Below, piece by piece: positions 49,349 to 56,747 of a DNA stretch of 64,000 nt (the first letter of the stretch is position 1; every line of letters begins with the position of its first letter). The position numbers and the translations under genes are program-made. The notes under the pieces were generated by a model. That model worked only from the letters and a program-made list of their open reading frames with translations. It had not been told where the DNA came from and searched no databases. This DNA is from Cyclobacterium marinum DSM 745 (GTDB lineage Bacteria > Bacteroidota > Bacteroidia > Cytophagales > Cyclobacteriaceae), in the NCBI RefSeq assembly GCF_000222485.1, contig NC_015914.1, forward strand, positions 2,170,001 through 2,234,000, given 5' to 3'.

Positions 49349-50497
49349 TCAACCTTTCACATCATGAATTGACAATCGTAAAAAGCCCATTTCATCTTCA
49401 AAATTATTGTAGACCCAGATTTTTTTATCCTTTACAAAAATTTTCAATGGTGTATTAGTCAGGGATTCAATGCTTTGTTCTGATATTAAATCAAATTCTG
49501 AATCAAATATACTTAAATAGTTAATGGCTCTTATAGGCCCTTCTTCTATTTTTCCGTTATCATACACTTCATTAAAGCTAAACCTAAAATGCAACTTTCT
49601 ATCCGAGTCATATAATACCCTTGAAAAGTTAATATCCTCCCGAACGGCTAAAATTTCTTTTTTAAAAGTCTCAAAACTATCTGTTTTGGGTACAGATGGC
49701 CCCTTTCTAGATAAATTGAAGATTTTATGGTTTGGCTGTTTGAACTGAAGAGTGTCATTCTTAAGGTCAAGAATATAAACCGCACTATCAGTTATATTCG
49801 AGATATAAATTTGATCCTCAAATAAATCCAGGTATGGTGTAGGGCCATTCATTGTTAATGTTTTGCCTTTCTGGTCGGTTAACCCTATATATTGTTTTTC
49901 AACATCATTAAATTCGGGTAAATCTATGATTTCTACAATTTTGGTCTTAAGATTAATTTTGGCAAAAATATATTCCATTTCTCTCCAATCATTAAAAATA
50001 GCATAAATCAAGTTGGTATTATTAGGATGAACTTGAATCTCCTGTAGACTAGCGCTTGGGCTAATTTGACTACCCTTTAAATCATGAATATCGAAGGAGA
50101 TATCCAATATTTTTTCACCTTCCAAATTCACAATGCCACTTCTTTCATAAGAACTAATATAAAAAGTATCGTTTTGTAGGTAGCGAATATTATGAATATT
50201 TGTTCCAATCCCATCTGGACCTTCTTTTTCCATTGGGTAAGTATTTACCAATTCCAATTTATCCAAATCAATTTGTTTGATATGGTGTTTGTCCAGGTTG
50301 AAATTAAACAGGAATTTTTTATCTTCAGAAAGGTCAGAGTGACGTAGGTAAGAATTTAAATAAAGAAATTGATCTTTAGCATTTACCCTTACAGAATCAA
50401 TAGAAATGGAAATTGAATCGGATTTTAAACCTTCATTATTATGTTGACCACATCCGAATAAAATAATAATCAGTGGGAGAGAAAATAATCTGTACAT
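49349..50497 (-). CDS. DUF4221-family lipoprotein, paralogue 1
   Basis: 382 residues with lipobox at about Cys16 (LIIILFGC). After the signal the family opening is seen (IDSVRVNAKDQFLYLNSYLR, then LFNFNLDKHHIKQIDLDK and the KEGPDGIG motif). It ends DEMGFLRLSI. The body is likely a beta-propeller with repeated four-strand units, held on the outer membrane or periplasmic face by its lipid. DUF4221 proteins are of unknown function. It is the first of three paralogues at 49349, 50552 and 53213, 54 nt from the second. Confidence 0.82.
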   Translation of the reverse strand: MYRLFSLPLIIILFGCGQHNNEGLKSDSISISIDSVRVNAKDQFLYLNSYLRHSDLSEDKKFLFNFNLDKHHIKQIDLDKLELVNTYPMEKEGPDGIGTNIHNIRYLQNDTFYISSYERSGIVNLEGEKILDISFDIHDLKGSQISPSASLQEIQVHPNNTNLIYAIFNDWREMEYIFAKINLKTKIVEIIDLPEFNDVEKQYIGLTDQKGKTLTMNGPTPYLDLFEDQIYISNITDSAVYILDLKNDTLQFKQPNHKIFNLSRKGPSVPKTDSFETFKKEILAVREDINFSRVLYDSDRKLHFRFSFNEVYDNGKIEEGPIRAINYLSIFDSEFDLISEQSIESLTNTPLKIFVKDKKIWVYNNFEDEMGFLRLSIHDVKG

Positions 50498-50551
50498 ATT
50501 AGACGAGTTTATAGGGGTTTAACGAAAATAAATTTGGATGCAACAATCACT

Positions 50552-51703
50552 TTAAATTAACTTTAGCCTCACGAAACCCATGTCGTCTTCCAGGTTAATA
50601 AAGATCCACAGCATGCCACCTTTAGTAAAATACCTGCTAGGCTTTTGAGTCAAAAAAGGTAACTGTGTTTCTTGGATCAGTTTTAGATCTTTGTCGTATA
50701 TGGCCAGGTAAACATTCGCCCCGGAGGGTTGTGGAAAAAGTCCTTCAACCTCTTCGCTGTCGAAATAATTTTCATAATAAAGCCGCAAGTATAGCTGATT
50801 TTGCTCATCATAAACAGGTAAATAGTAATGTGGCCCTTCTAGATATTGCTTAAAAAATCGGGAAAATTCGCCAGCTGTAGCAAATTCATTTCCTCTTGAT
50901 TGATTTTCATTGTCCAGCCATTGGCTGTTGGAAGTAACAGCACTTATAGAATCGTAGTCTGAATTGTAAAAATACCATTCATTATCAGTTTCGGCCCCAA
51001 GTAAAACGCCACCATCTACTATTTTCAAGTAAGTTTCTGCTTCATAATAAGCATAATTTTCACCATCATTTAAAGAAGCTGTGTAATGCTTTAACTTATC
51101 CATTGCGGGGAGGGCATACCGAAAGAGCTGTTTATGATCCAGATCCACACGAGCAAATTCCACGACTTCGTTGCCAAATGCTTTAACTAGGCCATAGATC
51201 TCCTCATGGTTATTTGGGTTTATTTGCATACCTATTAAGGATTCTTTATCCCTAAGAACATCTCCTGAAAGATCTGATAAATTCACCTCCCAAGCGCGAT
51301 CAAGTTGGCCATTTTGTTTAAATAGCTTGGGGCCCTTCCAAGTGCTAAAAAAGATTCGCTCTTTATCCCAGGTTCGAAGGGAATGAATGCTATTCAGTCC
51401 ATTTGGCCCCTCTTTCTCGAAGGGAATTTTTTGATCCAGCATTAGGTTATCGAGATCAATTTTTTCGAGTTGGTGCTGTTCTGTATCAAAATTATACAAA
51501 TACCTTTGATCCTTACTAAGGCCCGAGATACTAAGGTTTTGTTTTATAAACAGTAACTCATCTTTCGGATCAATACGGACTGTATCTACCTGAAGAGTCA
51601 ACCCCGGATACTTTTCTTCAGATTGATTTTCTCTAGAACCACAAGAAACTAACAGCACCCCAAAAATTAGCTGTATAAGACAAGTTAGGGGGCGTTTTAT
51701 CAT
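50552..51703 (-). CDS. DUF4221-family lipoprotein, paralogue 2
   Basis: 383 residues, lipobox Cys21 (VLLVSC). Shares with its neighbours VDTVRIDPKDELLF, YLYNFDTEQHQLEKIDLDN, FEKEGPNGL and the terminal DDMGFVRLKL. The central region is more diverged, as expected for duplicated lipoproteins under changing selection. A plausible Bacteroidota promoter lies just upstream (TTTG, 18 bp, TATCTTTA on the minus strand). Function unknown. Confidence 0.83.
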   Translation of the reverse strand: MIKRPLTCLIQLIFGVLLVSCGSRENQSEEKYPGLTLQVDTVRIDPKDELLFIKQNLSISGLSKDQRYLYNFDTEQHQLEKIDLDNLMLDQKIPFEKEGPNGLNSIHSLRTWDKERIFFSTWKGPKLFKQNGQLDRAWEVNLSDLSGDVLRDKESLIGMQINPNNHEEIYGLVKAFGNEVVEFARVDLDHKQLFRYALPAMDKLKHYTASLNDGENYAYYEAETYLKIVDGGVLLGAETDNEWYFYNSDYDSISAVTSNSQWLDNENQSRGNEFATAGEFSRFFKQYLEGPHYYLPVYDEQNQLYLRLYYENYFDSEEVEGLFPQPSGANVYLAIYDKDLKLIQETQLPFLTQKPSRYFTKGGMLWIFINLEDDMGFVRLKLI

Positions 51704-51725
51704 GGTTTTAGAATTTGAAGGTTAC

Positions 51726-51755
51726 TAAAGATAATTTAGAACTAATTTTTACAAA
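51726..51755 (-). promoter_or_regulatory. Possible promoter of DUF4221 paralogue 2
   Basis: On the minus strand TTTG (51752-51755) is followed after 18 bp by TATCTTTA (51726-51733), seven of eight matches to the Bacteroidota TAnnTTTG box, at good distance, 22 bp before the ATG. Confidence 0.45.
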
Positions 51756-51857
51756 TTCAAACTCTTGCTCCAAATTTCAAGTATTCATATGGCTTGGTCT
51801 TTAACAAAATATGGCTTAAGATTTGTGATAAATGAATGCCATGTCTGTCCAGTCTGC

Positions 51858-52133
51858 TCAAACTTTAGCAGCGCCTAACTTAGACCCAAAATGCAGAAAG
51901 TTTTCAACTTCCATAACCTTTGCCCGAGTGTAGATTGCATCTACACTCAAATATCCAACCTAAATGTGATTGGGTGTTCAAATTTGGAGCAAGATCTCGA
52001 ATTTTAAACCAAAGGTCATTAGTAAAGAAATTAAGGGCGAACTCAAGTTGAAAACTTTCGTCATGATAGGTCGATTTGCCACTATCGCTTAAACTTAGAC
52101 CATAGTGAAACTTTACCAAGTATTTATTAACTT
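51858..52133. repeat. Dispersed hairpin repeat copy B with terminal inverted repeats (MITE-like)
   Basis: The most complete copy. GAAAGTTTTCAACTT at 51896-51910 is repeated as its exact reverse complement at 52045-52059, a 164-bp span. Inside is a perfect 10-bp hairpin, GAGTGTAGAT/ATCTACACTC, at 51926-51948 with loop TGC. Shared flanking text (CTTTAGCAGCG before, ATGATAGGT and AAGTATTTATTAA after) extends homology with copy D. The right end reaches to within 26 bp of the antitoxin start. Confidence 0.8.
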
Positions 52134-52158
52134 AGTGGAATAAATAAACCGGATAAGG

Positions 52159-52380
52159 ATGGATATTCAATCAATAAAAGTCGACTTAATCGATTGGATC
52201 ACAAAGCTAGAAGATCGAAAAGTACTTGAACAGATCCAGGCTTATAAATATAGGCAAGGTGAAGGGTTAAGTAAGGCTCATAAAGCATTGCTGGATGATC
52301 GGATAGCTTCCTATGAAAAGGATCCTAGCAAAGTGGTGGATTGGAGCGATGTGATGAAGGAGATAGAAAGCAGCCAATGA
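52159..52380 (+). CDS. Antitoxin of a ParE/RelE-type module
   Basis: 73 residues, acidic and helical: DIQSIKVDLIDWITKLEDRKVL at the N-terminus and VDWSDVMKEIE near the end, the pattern of short 'addiction module component' antitoxins of Bacteroidota. It overlaps the toxin gene by 4 nt (ATGA). It probably binds and neutralises the toxin and represses its own promoter. A decayed homologue starts at 52786 with the same MDIQ opening. Repeat copy B ends 25 bp upstream. Confidence 0.82.
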   Translation: MDIQSIKVDLIDWITKLEDRKVLEQIQAYKYRQGEGLSKAHKALLDDRIASYEKDPSKVVDWSDVMKEIESSQ

Positions 52381-52679
52381 GCTATAAGGTAAAGCTGCTC
52401 AGCGAGGCCAGTTTGGATATCAAAGAAATCATTGAATGGTACAATGAAGAAAAGCAGGGTTTAGGTAGACGCTTTTATAAATCTTTGAAATCAAGGCTAA
52501 ATTACATCAGTAATTATCCGTTTCACTGTCAGGTTGCATATAGAGATATTAGAAATATATTGGTCGATAAGTTTCCTTATCAGATTCATTTTAGGATTAA
52601 AGAATCTGAAAAATCCATTATTGTTATTGCAATTACCCATACTAGCAGAAATCCTAGAGTGTGGAAAAGAAAAAGATAA
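52377..52679 (+). CDS. ParE/RelE superfamily toxin
   Basis: 100 residues, starting at the ATG that overlaps the antitoxin stop; a longer frame starting at TTG 52341 inside the antitoxin gene is rejected. The fold signature is clear: LLSEASLDIKEIIEWYNEEKQGLGRRFYKSL (two helices), then ISNYPFHCQVAYRDIRNILVDKFPYQIHFRI and IVIAITHTSRNPRVWKRK. The C-terminal His/Arg-rich end resembles the ParE branch rather than the mRNA-cutting RelE branch. It appears intact. Confidence 0.85.
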   Translation: MSYKVKLLSEASLDIKEIIEWYNEEKQGLGRRFYKSLKSRLNYISNYPFHCQVAYRDIRNILVDKFPYQIHFRIKESEKSIIVIAITHTSRNPRVWKRKR

Positions 52680-52785
52680 TTTCGACTAAATGTAGCATTA
52701 CCTCTGGTCAAAGTTTAGCAGCGCGTAAATTAGAGCAGAAGGAAAAATATATGAAAAAATAGTATATTTGATAAGAGGCAGTTTT
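52680..52785. other. Short intergenic with partial repeat and -7 box
   Basis: Holds a fragment of the dispersed repeat (GGTCAAAGTTTAGCAGCGCG, 52707-52726, resembling the segment leading copies A and B) and TATATTTG at 52763-52770, an exact TAnnTTTG box 15 bp before the ATG of the decayed antitoxin. Confidence 0.45.
52763..52770 (+). promoter_or_regulatory. -7-type box of the decayed toxin-antitoxin module
   Basis: TATATTTG fits the Bacteroidota consensus exactly; no convincing -33 partner is seen. Position 15 bp before ATG 52786 gives a plausible short leader. Confidence 0.4.
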
Positions 52786-53012
52786 ATGGATATTCAGGCA
52801 GAGAAATTACAGTTGATAGAATGGCTCGCGGGACTAAATGATGCCAAAATACTCAATGAGTTTATTGCTTTGAAGAAAAAAAAGAAATGGATTGGTGGGA
52901 TCGGATTAGTGCTGAAGAGCGGGAAGAGATTCAAATAGGTCTTTCTCAAGCAGATAAAGGTGAGGTTACCTCCCACAAGGAAGTAATGGCGAAGTATAAG
53001 AAATGGCTTTAG
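52786..53012 (+). pseudogene. Frameshifted antitoxin gene, homologue of 52159
   Basis: Opens MDIQAEKLQLIEWLAGLNDAKIL, clearly related to the intact antitoxin (both MDIQ, LI-W, and L-D-K). At the run of eight A (52876-52883) the frame is lost and stops at 52936-52938. Reading in the second frame from 52884 gives EMDWWDRISAEEREEIQ to a stop at 53010-53012, which would restore a chain of about the intact length. One A too few explains it. The A8 run could also allow slippage, so it may not be wholly dead. Confidence 0.75.
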
Positions 53013-53068
53013 AAATCGTATGGACTAATCGTGCCCAAAAAGGTTTTGCGAGAATTATTGAGTACTAG
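53003..53068 (+). pseudogene. Truncated ParE/RelE-type toxin remnant
   Basis: The frame starts at an ATG inside the antitoxin end, MALEIVWTNRAQKGFARIIEY, 21 residues that fit the first strand and helix of a ParE/RelE toxin (compare EIVWT...A...F..II-Y pattern). It then meets a TAG at 53066-53068, and the repeat copy C begins at the next base. The rest of the toxin (about 75 residues) is absent. Probably removed when the repeat or neighbouring DNA arrived. Confidence 0.7.
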
Positions 53069-53212
53069 GAAACTCAACTTTCATAACCTTTGCCTGAGTG
53101 TAGATTGCATCTACACTCAAATATCCAACAGAAATACCATTGGGTATTGAGAATAGGATATTGAATTTTAAACCTATTTTTATTGGTTAAATGTATTAAG
53201 TGATTTAATAAA
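53069..53212. repeat. Dispersed hairpin repeat copy C
   Basis: Starts GAAACTCAACTTTCATAACC directly after the truncated toxin stop; the hairpin GAGTGTAGAT/ATCTACACTC is at 53096-53118 (loop TGC), followed by text similar to copies A and B (ATATCCAAC and ATTGAATTTTAAACC). The right inverted end of copy B is not seen here. The trailing 38 bp carry the 3' end region of the DUF4221 gene. Confidence 0.75.
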
Positions 53213-54349
53213 TTATTCAACATCCACAGTTAACCGCACAAAGCCCATTTCGTCTTGCGTATTGATATACATCCAAATCTTACCGTCCTTGACAAAATGG
53301 TAGCCTGGTGGTGTATTTATCCCTTCAACAAGGGACTCCGCAAGCACATTAAAATCAGGGTCAAAAACTGTCAAGTACACGGCTGATTCCATATCCTGAT
53401 AATTTTCTACATCCTTTCCTATTTTGATTATTTTATGTGAAAATCGGTAAAACAGCTGCTTTTCTTCATCCCAAAGGGGAGCCATAAAATTAATCTCCCT
53501 ACGCATGTCTAAGGATGTTTGCTTAAACGCCTCTTCGTTTTCAAATTCTTGATTGTATTTCCCTGTTTTTTTATCAGCAGTCAATTTACTCTGGTACTCG
53601 ATCTGGAACAGACTGTCATTGTCATAAAGCAAAATCTTGTTGGAAATATCATTGCTGATAATGTAACTTTTTTGGTGCTTACTTATCGTTACAGTTGGAA
53701 AGGACATTTGGATCCTGGAAGGACTGCTTAATTTAAATCGAAAATTTTCTAATGCTTTAAAAGGTAAAGGTATTTTAGTGAGGGTTTGGGTGTCTGTTTT
53801 CAAAATTCCCAGGGCATAGGTTTTCTTTCTGCCATCTCGAATCAAGCCTATCATGGTGTGAAAATCTACCATCTGATTGTTTAAAAATTGAAAGTTTTCA
53901 CTTTGTTCCAACTTGTCTCCCCCAAATGCTCTATCATTAAAAGTAAATTCACTCCTTTTATCACCTTCTAAACCGAATAGCCTTACATTCATATAGCCCA
54001 TAAAAGCAATGGAATTTGAGGAAATAAGATTCATTCCAAAAACCATTTCTCCTACTCCATCGGGTCCTTCTTTTTCAAAGGGAAGTTTTTCTGCCAGTAT
54101 CCCCTTGTCCAGGTCAATCTTTTCGAGGGTATAATCATTTGGGTTAAAATTATACAAGTATTGGTTTTTCTCATCAAGTGCAGCTACCCGTAGACCGGCA
54201 TTTAGGTAAAGAAATTCATCTACCGGATCGATTAGTAGGGTATCAAGGGTAAAATTCAAATCCGTATCTATCGCTTTTTCATCGGTAGAATTGCCCGGCC
54301 CACAAGCCACCAATAGAAGAAAAATAAAAGCGTAAAAGAATTGTTTCAT
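53213..54349 (-). CDS. DUF4221-family lipoprotein, paralogue 3
   Basis: 378 residues, lipobox about Cys16 (LLLVAC). Shares the opening LDTLLIDPVDEFLYL, YLYNFNPNDYTLEKIDLDK, FEKEGPDGVG and the ending DEMGFVRLTV with the other two. The middle is the most divergent. It is separated from paralogues 1 and 2 by the toxin-antitoxin genes and repeat copies B and C, so the region looks like a duplicated lipoprotein array broken by insertions. Function unknown. Confidence 0.83.
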   Translation of the reverse strand: MKQFFYAFIFLLLVACGPGNSTDEKAIDTDLNFTLDTLLIDPVDEFLYLNAGLRVAALDEKNQYLYNFNPNDYTLEKIDLDKGILAEKLPFEKEGPDGVGEMVFGMNLISSNSIAFMGYMNVRLFGLEGDKRSEFTFNDRAFGGDKLEQSENFQFLNNQMVDFHTMIGLIRDGRKKTYALGILKTDTQTLTKIPLPFKALENFRFKLSSPSRIQMSFPTVTISKHQKSYIISNDISNKILLYDNDSLFQIEYQSKLTADKKTGKYNQEFENEEAFKQTSLDMRREINFMAPLWDEEKQLFYRFSHKIIKIGKDVENYQDMESAVYLTVFDPDFNVLAESLVEGINTPPGYHFVKDGKIWMYINTQDEMGFVRLTVDVE

Positions 54350-54789
54350 AGGGTATTAGGGGTTGAGAGAGGAAATTAAAGAAAAATAAGTGGGTTAATA
54401 GCTAATTCTGCTAAAAAAACAGAATATAAGTCTGAGATTAGTCGAGGATTACTTATACCGAAAGTTTTCAACTTTCCTGTCCCAAATGCAATCAGACAAA
54501 CAGGAAGGTTGCATTTCGACAACATATTTTAGGACACTATTTAATTTTTTTCGGCTGTTTTTTCTTGTTAACGATTCATCCGAATTTTCTAATCGGTTTT
54601 GAGAATAGGAAAAAGATCTCGATTTTTAAACAATTAGCAATGTGATACGGATAATACGGAACTCAATCAATTTGAAAACTTGCCACATGATAGGTGGTTT
54701 GCCTCTAAAGCTCAAACTTCAACCGGAAGAGATTTTAGCAAGTATCTATTAATTCTGAATCAATTGTATTTCTATTTAAACGTTTAACA
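54350..54789. repeat. Intergenic region with repeat copy D
   Basis: Left end GAAAGTTTTCAACTT at 54460-54474, right end TTGAAAACTT at 54672-54681 (imperfect inverse), span about 222 bp. The copy-B hairpin is replaced by an AAATGCAA/TTGCATTT stem at 54484-54491 and 54509-54516. Shared tail ATGATAGGT and AAGTATCTATTAA follows, like copy B. It ends about 40 bp before the sulfatase start. Confidence 0.65.
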
Positions 54790-56208
54790 ATGAATAACCC
54801 AAAAACCTTACTTAGTATATTTCATTTATTGCTGTTAAGTTTTCATTCTAACCTGTCTGCACAGGAGAGGCCCCCAAACATTGTATATATTCTGATAGAT
54901 GATCTGGGTTGGAAAGACCTGGGTTGCTATGGGAGTGAATTCTATGAAACGCCAAATATTGACAAGTTAAGGGACCAAGGGATGAAGTTTACAGCTGCCT
55001 ATTCGGCAAGTCCGGTTTGTTCTCCTTCCCGGGCAAGTATATTGACGGGGAAAAATCCTGCGAATATTGGTTTTACGGGTCATATAACCGCCATTGGTAA
55101 GCACCGGTATCCGGAGGAAGGAAGGATTATCCCTCCTGATGATTATATGCACGTTTCCCTTGAAGAAAAAATGATTCCTGAAATTTTGCTTCAATCAGGT
55201 TATACTTCGGCAAGCATAGGTAAATGGCATGTTGGGGAAGAAGAAAAGTTCTTTCCTACACATCAGGGATTTGCTATTAACATCGCGGGATATGAACATG
55301 GTAGTCCACCGACCTATTGGGGACCATTTGAATCGGAAAAAAGCTGGAACCCTGTGATAAAAAACCTGGACAATAGAGAAGAAGGGCAATATTTAACCAA
55401 CAGACTAACCGATGAGGCCATCAATTTTATAGATGAGAATAAAGAGGGGCCTTTCTTTTTGTACCTGTCCCATTATGCGGTTCATACCCCTTTAGAGGCA
55501 CCTGATTCCTTGATTAAAAAATATGAACTGAAGTTAGAAGGGCAAATGGAGCAAAAGAATGCGATTTATGCAGCCATGATAGAGAATATGGATTGGAATG
55601 TCGGAAGGTTATTGAAGTCCCTGGATTCACTTGGCCTTGAAGGTAATACCATTGTTATTTTGGGAAGTGACAATGGAGGTGAAGGTAGGGTGACCAATAA
55701 TGTCCCACTTAGAGAAGGTAAAGGGTATATTTATGAAGGTGGGATCAGGGTACCTTTAGTGATCAAATGGCCGGGAAAAGTCAAGCCAAATAGTTCATCC
55801 GATGTACCTGTGATTACGGATGATATGCTTCCGACGATTGTTGAAATGGCAGGATTAAGCAATGAAAATCAGGACATAGATGGTGTTTCTTTGCTTCCAT
55901 TATTGACAGGTGAAGGTGGATGGGGTCGTGACCGACTATGTTGGTATTATCCGCATTACAGTCCACAAGCCAAGATGCCCGGGTATGCCATACGCATGGG
56001 AGATTATAAATTGGTAGAATACTATGACCCTCCATCCGTAGAGTTGTTTGATCTTGCTAAAGACATAGGCGAAACCAATGATTTGAGTGGAGTGGATGTT
56101 CAGAAAGTGGAGGAGATGAAAGCATCCTTTAAAGAATGGTTGATGGATTTTAATCCTATCCTACACACCGAAAACCCCAATTACAATCCCAATAATAGGT
56201 CCAATTAA
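54790..56208 (+). CDS. Secreted arylsulfatase-type sulfatase
   Basis: 472 residues with a signal peptide ending NLSAQE (about residue 25). Class I sulfatase motifs: IVYILIDDLGWKDLGCYG with the Asp-Asp metal ligands, then CSPSRASILTGK (Cys77), the site converted to formylglycine, and SIGKWHVGE. The metal-site Asp-Asn occurs in LGSDNGGEG. The C-terminal subdomain is short. Such enzymes remove sulfate esters from marine glycans such as fucoidan, carrageenan or ulvan in the periplasm. The activating enzyme is not in the window. Placed alone, after the repeat region. Confidence 0.93.
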   Translation: MNNPKTLLSIFHLLLLSFHSNLSAQERPPNIVYILIDDLGWKDLGCYGSEFYETPNIDKLRDQGMKFTAAYSASPVCSPSRASILTGKNPANIGFTGHITAIGKHRYPEEGRIIPPDDYMHVSLEEKMIPEILLQSGYTSASIGKWHVGEEEKFFPTHQGFAINIAGYEHGSPPTYWGPFESEKSWNPVIKNLDNREEGQYLTNRLTDEAINFIDENKEGPFFLYLSHYAVHTPLEAPDSLIKKYELKLEGQMEQKNAIYAAMIENMDWNVGRLLKSLDSLGLEGNTIVILGSDNGGEGRVTNNVPLREGKGYIYEGGIRVPLVIKWPGKVKPNSSSDVPVITDDMLPTIVEMAGLSNENQDIDGVSLLPLLTGEGGWGRDRLCWYYPHYSPQAKMPGYAIRMGDYKLVEYYDPPSVELFDLAKDIGETNDLSGVDVQKVEEMKASFKEWLMDFNPILHTENPNYNPNNRSN

Positions 56209-56747
56209 AATAGTAATTTTCAAGCACCGTCTGGTCTAAATTTAGCGAAGCCACAGAAAGGAGTTTCAAACCTTAGCGCCTTAACGCCTTTGCGAGGATC
56301 ATGCACAAAGTAAACGTTGAAAGCTTCAAGCAGAGTTGCGGAGTCGCAAAGAAGTATTTTCAAAACCTTCGTGTCTTGGCGCCTTTGCGAAGATGATGAA
56401 TAAAGTAAACGTTGAAAGCTTCACGCAGCGTCGCGGAGTCGCAAAGGAGTATTTTCAAAACCTTAGCGTCTTAGCGTCTTTGCGAGGATCATGAACATAG
56501 TAAACGTTGAAAGCTTCACGCAGCGTCGCGGATTCGCAAAGGAGTATTTTAAAGATCTTAGGGTCTTGGCTACTTGGCGAGAGCCTACTCTAGGCTGGTC
56601 ACCCAAAATGACGAAAGTTTTCAACTTTCCTTAAAGGCAAAACCAGGAGTAGATTGCATCTACTCCTTTCTATCCAACGGAACCAGCCATTCCTTTTAAG
56701 TCTGCATTATAAATTTTCCAAAGGCCAAGTTTAATGTACTTTCAATT
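56209..56747. repeat. Intergenic: 95-bp tandem repeat and hairpin repeat copy E
   Basis: From about 56261 to 56590 a 95-bp unit recurs three times and partly a fourth: the phrase CCTTAGCG/CCTTCGTG/CCTTAGCG/TCTTAGGG starts at 56271, 56366, 56461 and 56556. Within each unit CCTTTGCGA and TCGCAAAGG-type halves are inverse, so each could fold. Then copy E follows: GAAAGTTTTCAACTT at 56613-56627 and hairpin AGGAGTAGAT/ATCTACTCCT at 56645-56667 (loop TGC). A partial repeat lead segment is at 56233-56250. No gene. Confidence 0.8.

Larger units (their letters stand above)
51704..52158. other. Intergenic region carrying promoter and repeat copy B
   Basis: 455 bp between the divergent DUF4221 gene and the intact toxin-antitoxin operon. 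Its first 55 bp hold the DUF4221 promoter, and the rest is mainly the long copy of the hairpin repeat family described separately. No gene. Confidence 0.6.

Noticed and set aside
52341..52376. Longer toxin frame beginning inside the antitoxin gene
   Set aside because: The ATG at 52377 with 4-nt overlap is the normal arrangement; the extension reads antitoxin sequence in the wrong frame.
56261..56590. CRISPR array
   Set aside because: Direct repeats are contiguous 95-bp units without unique spacers, and no cas genes are nearby.
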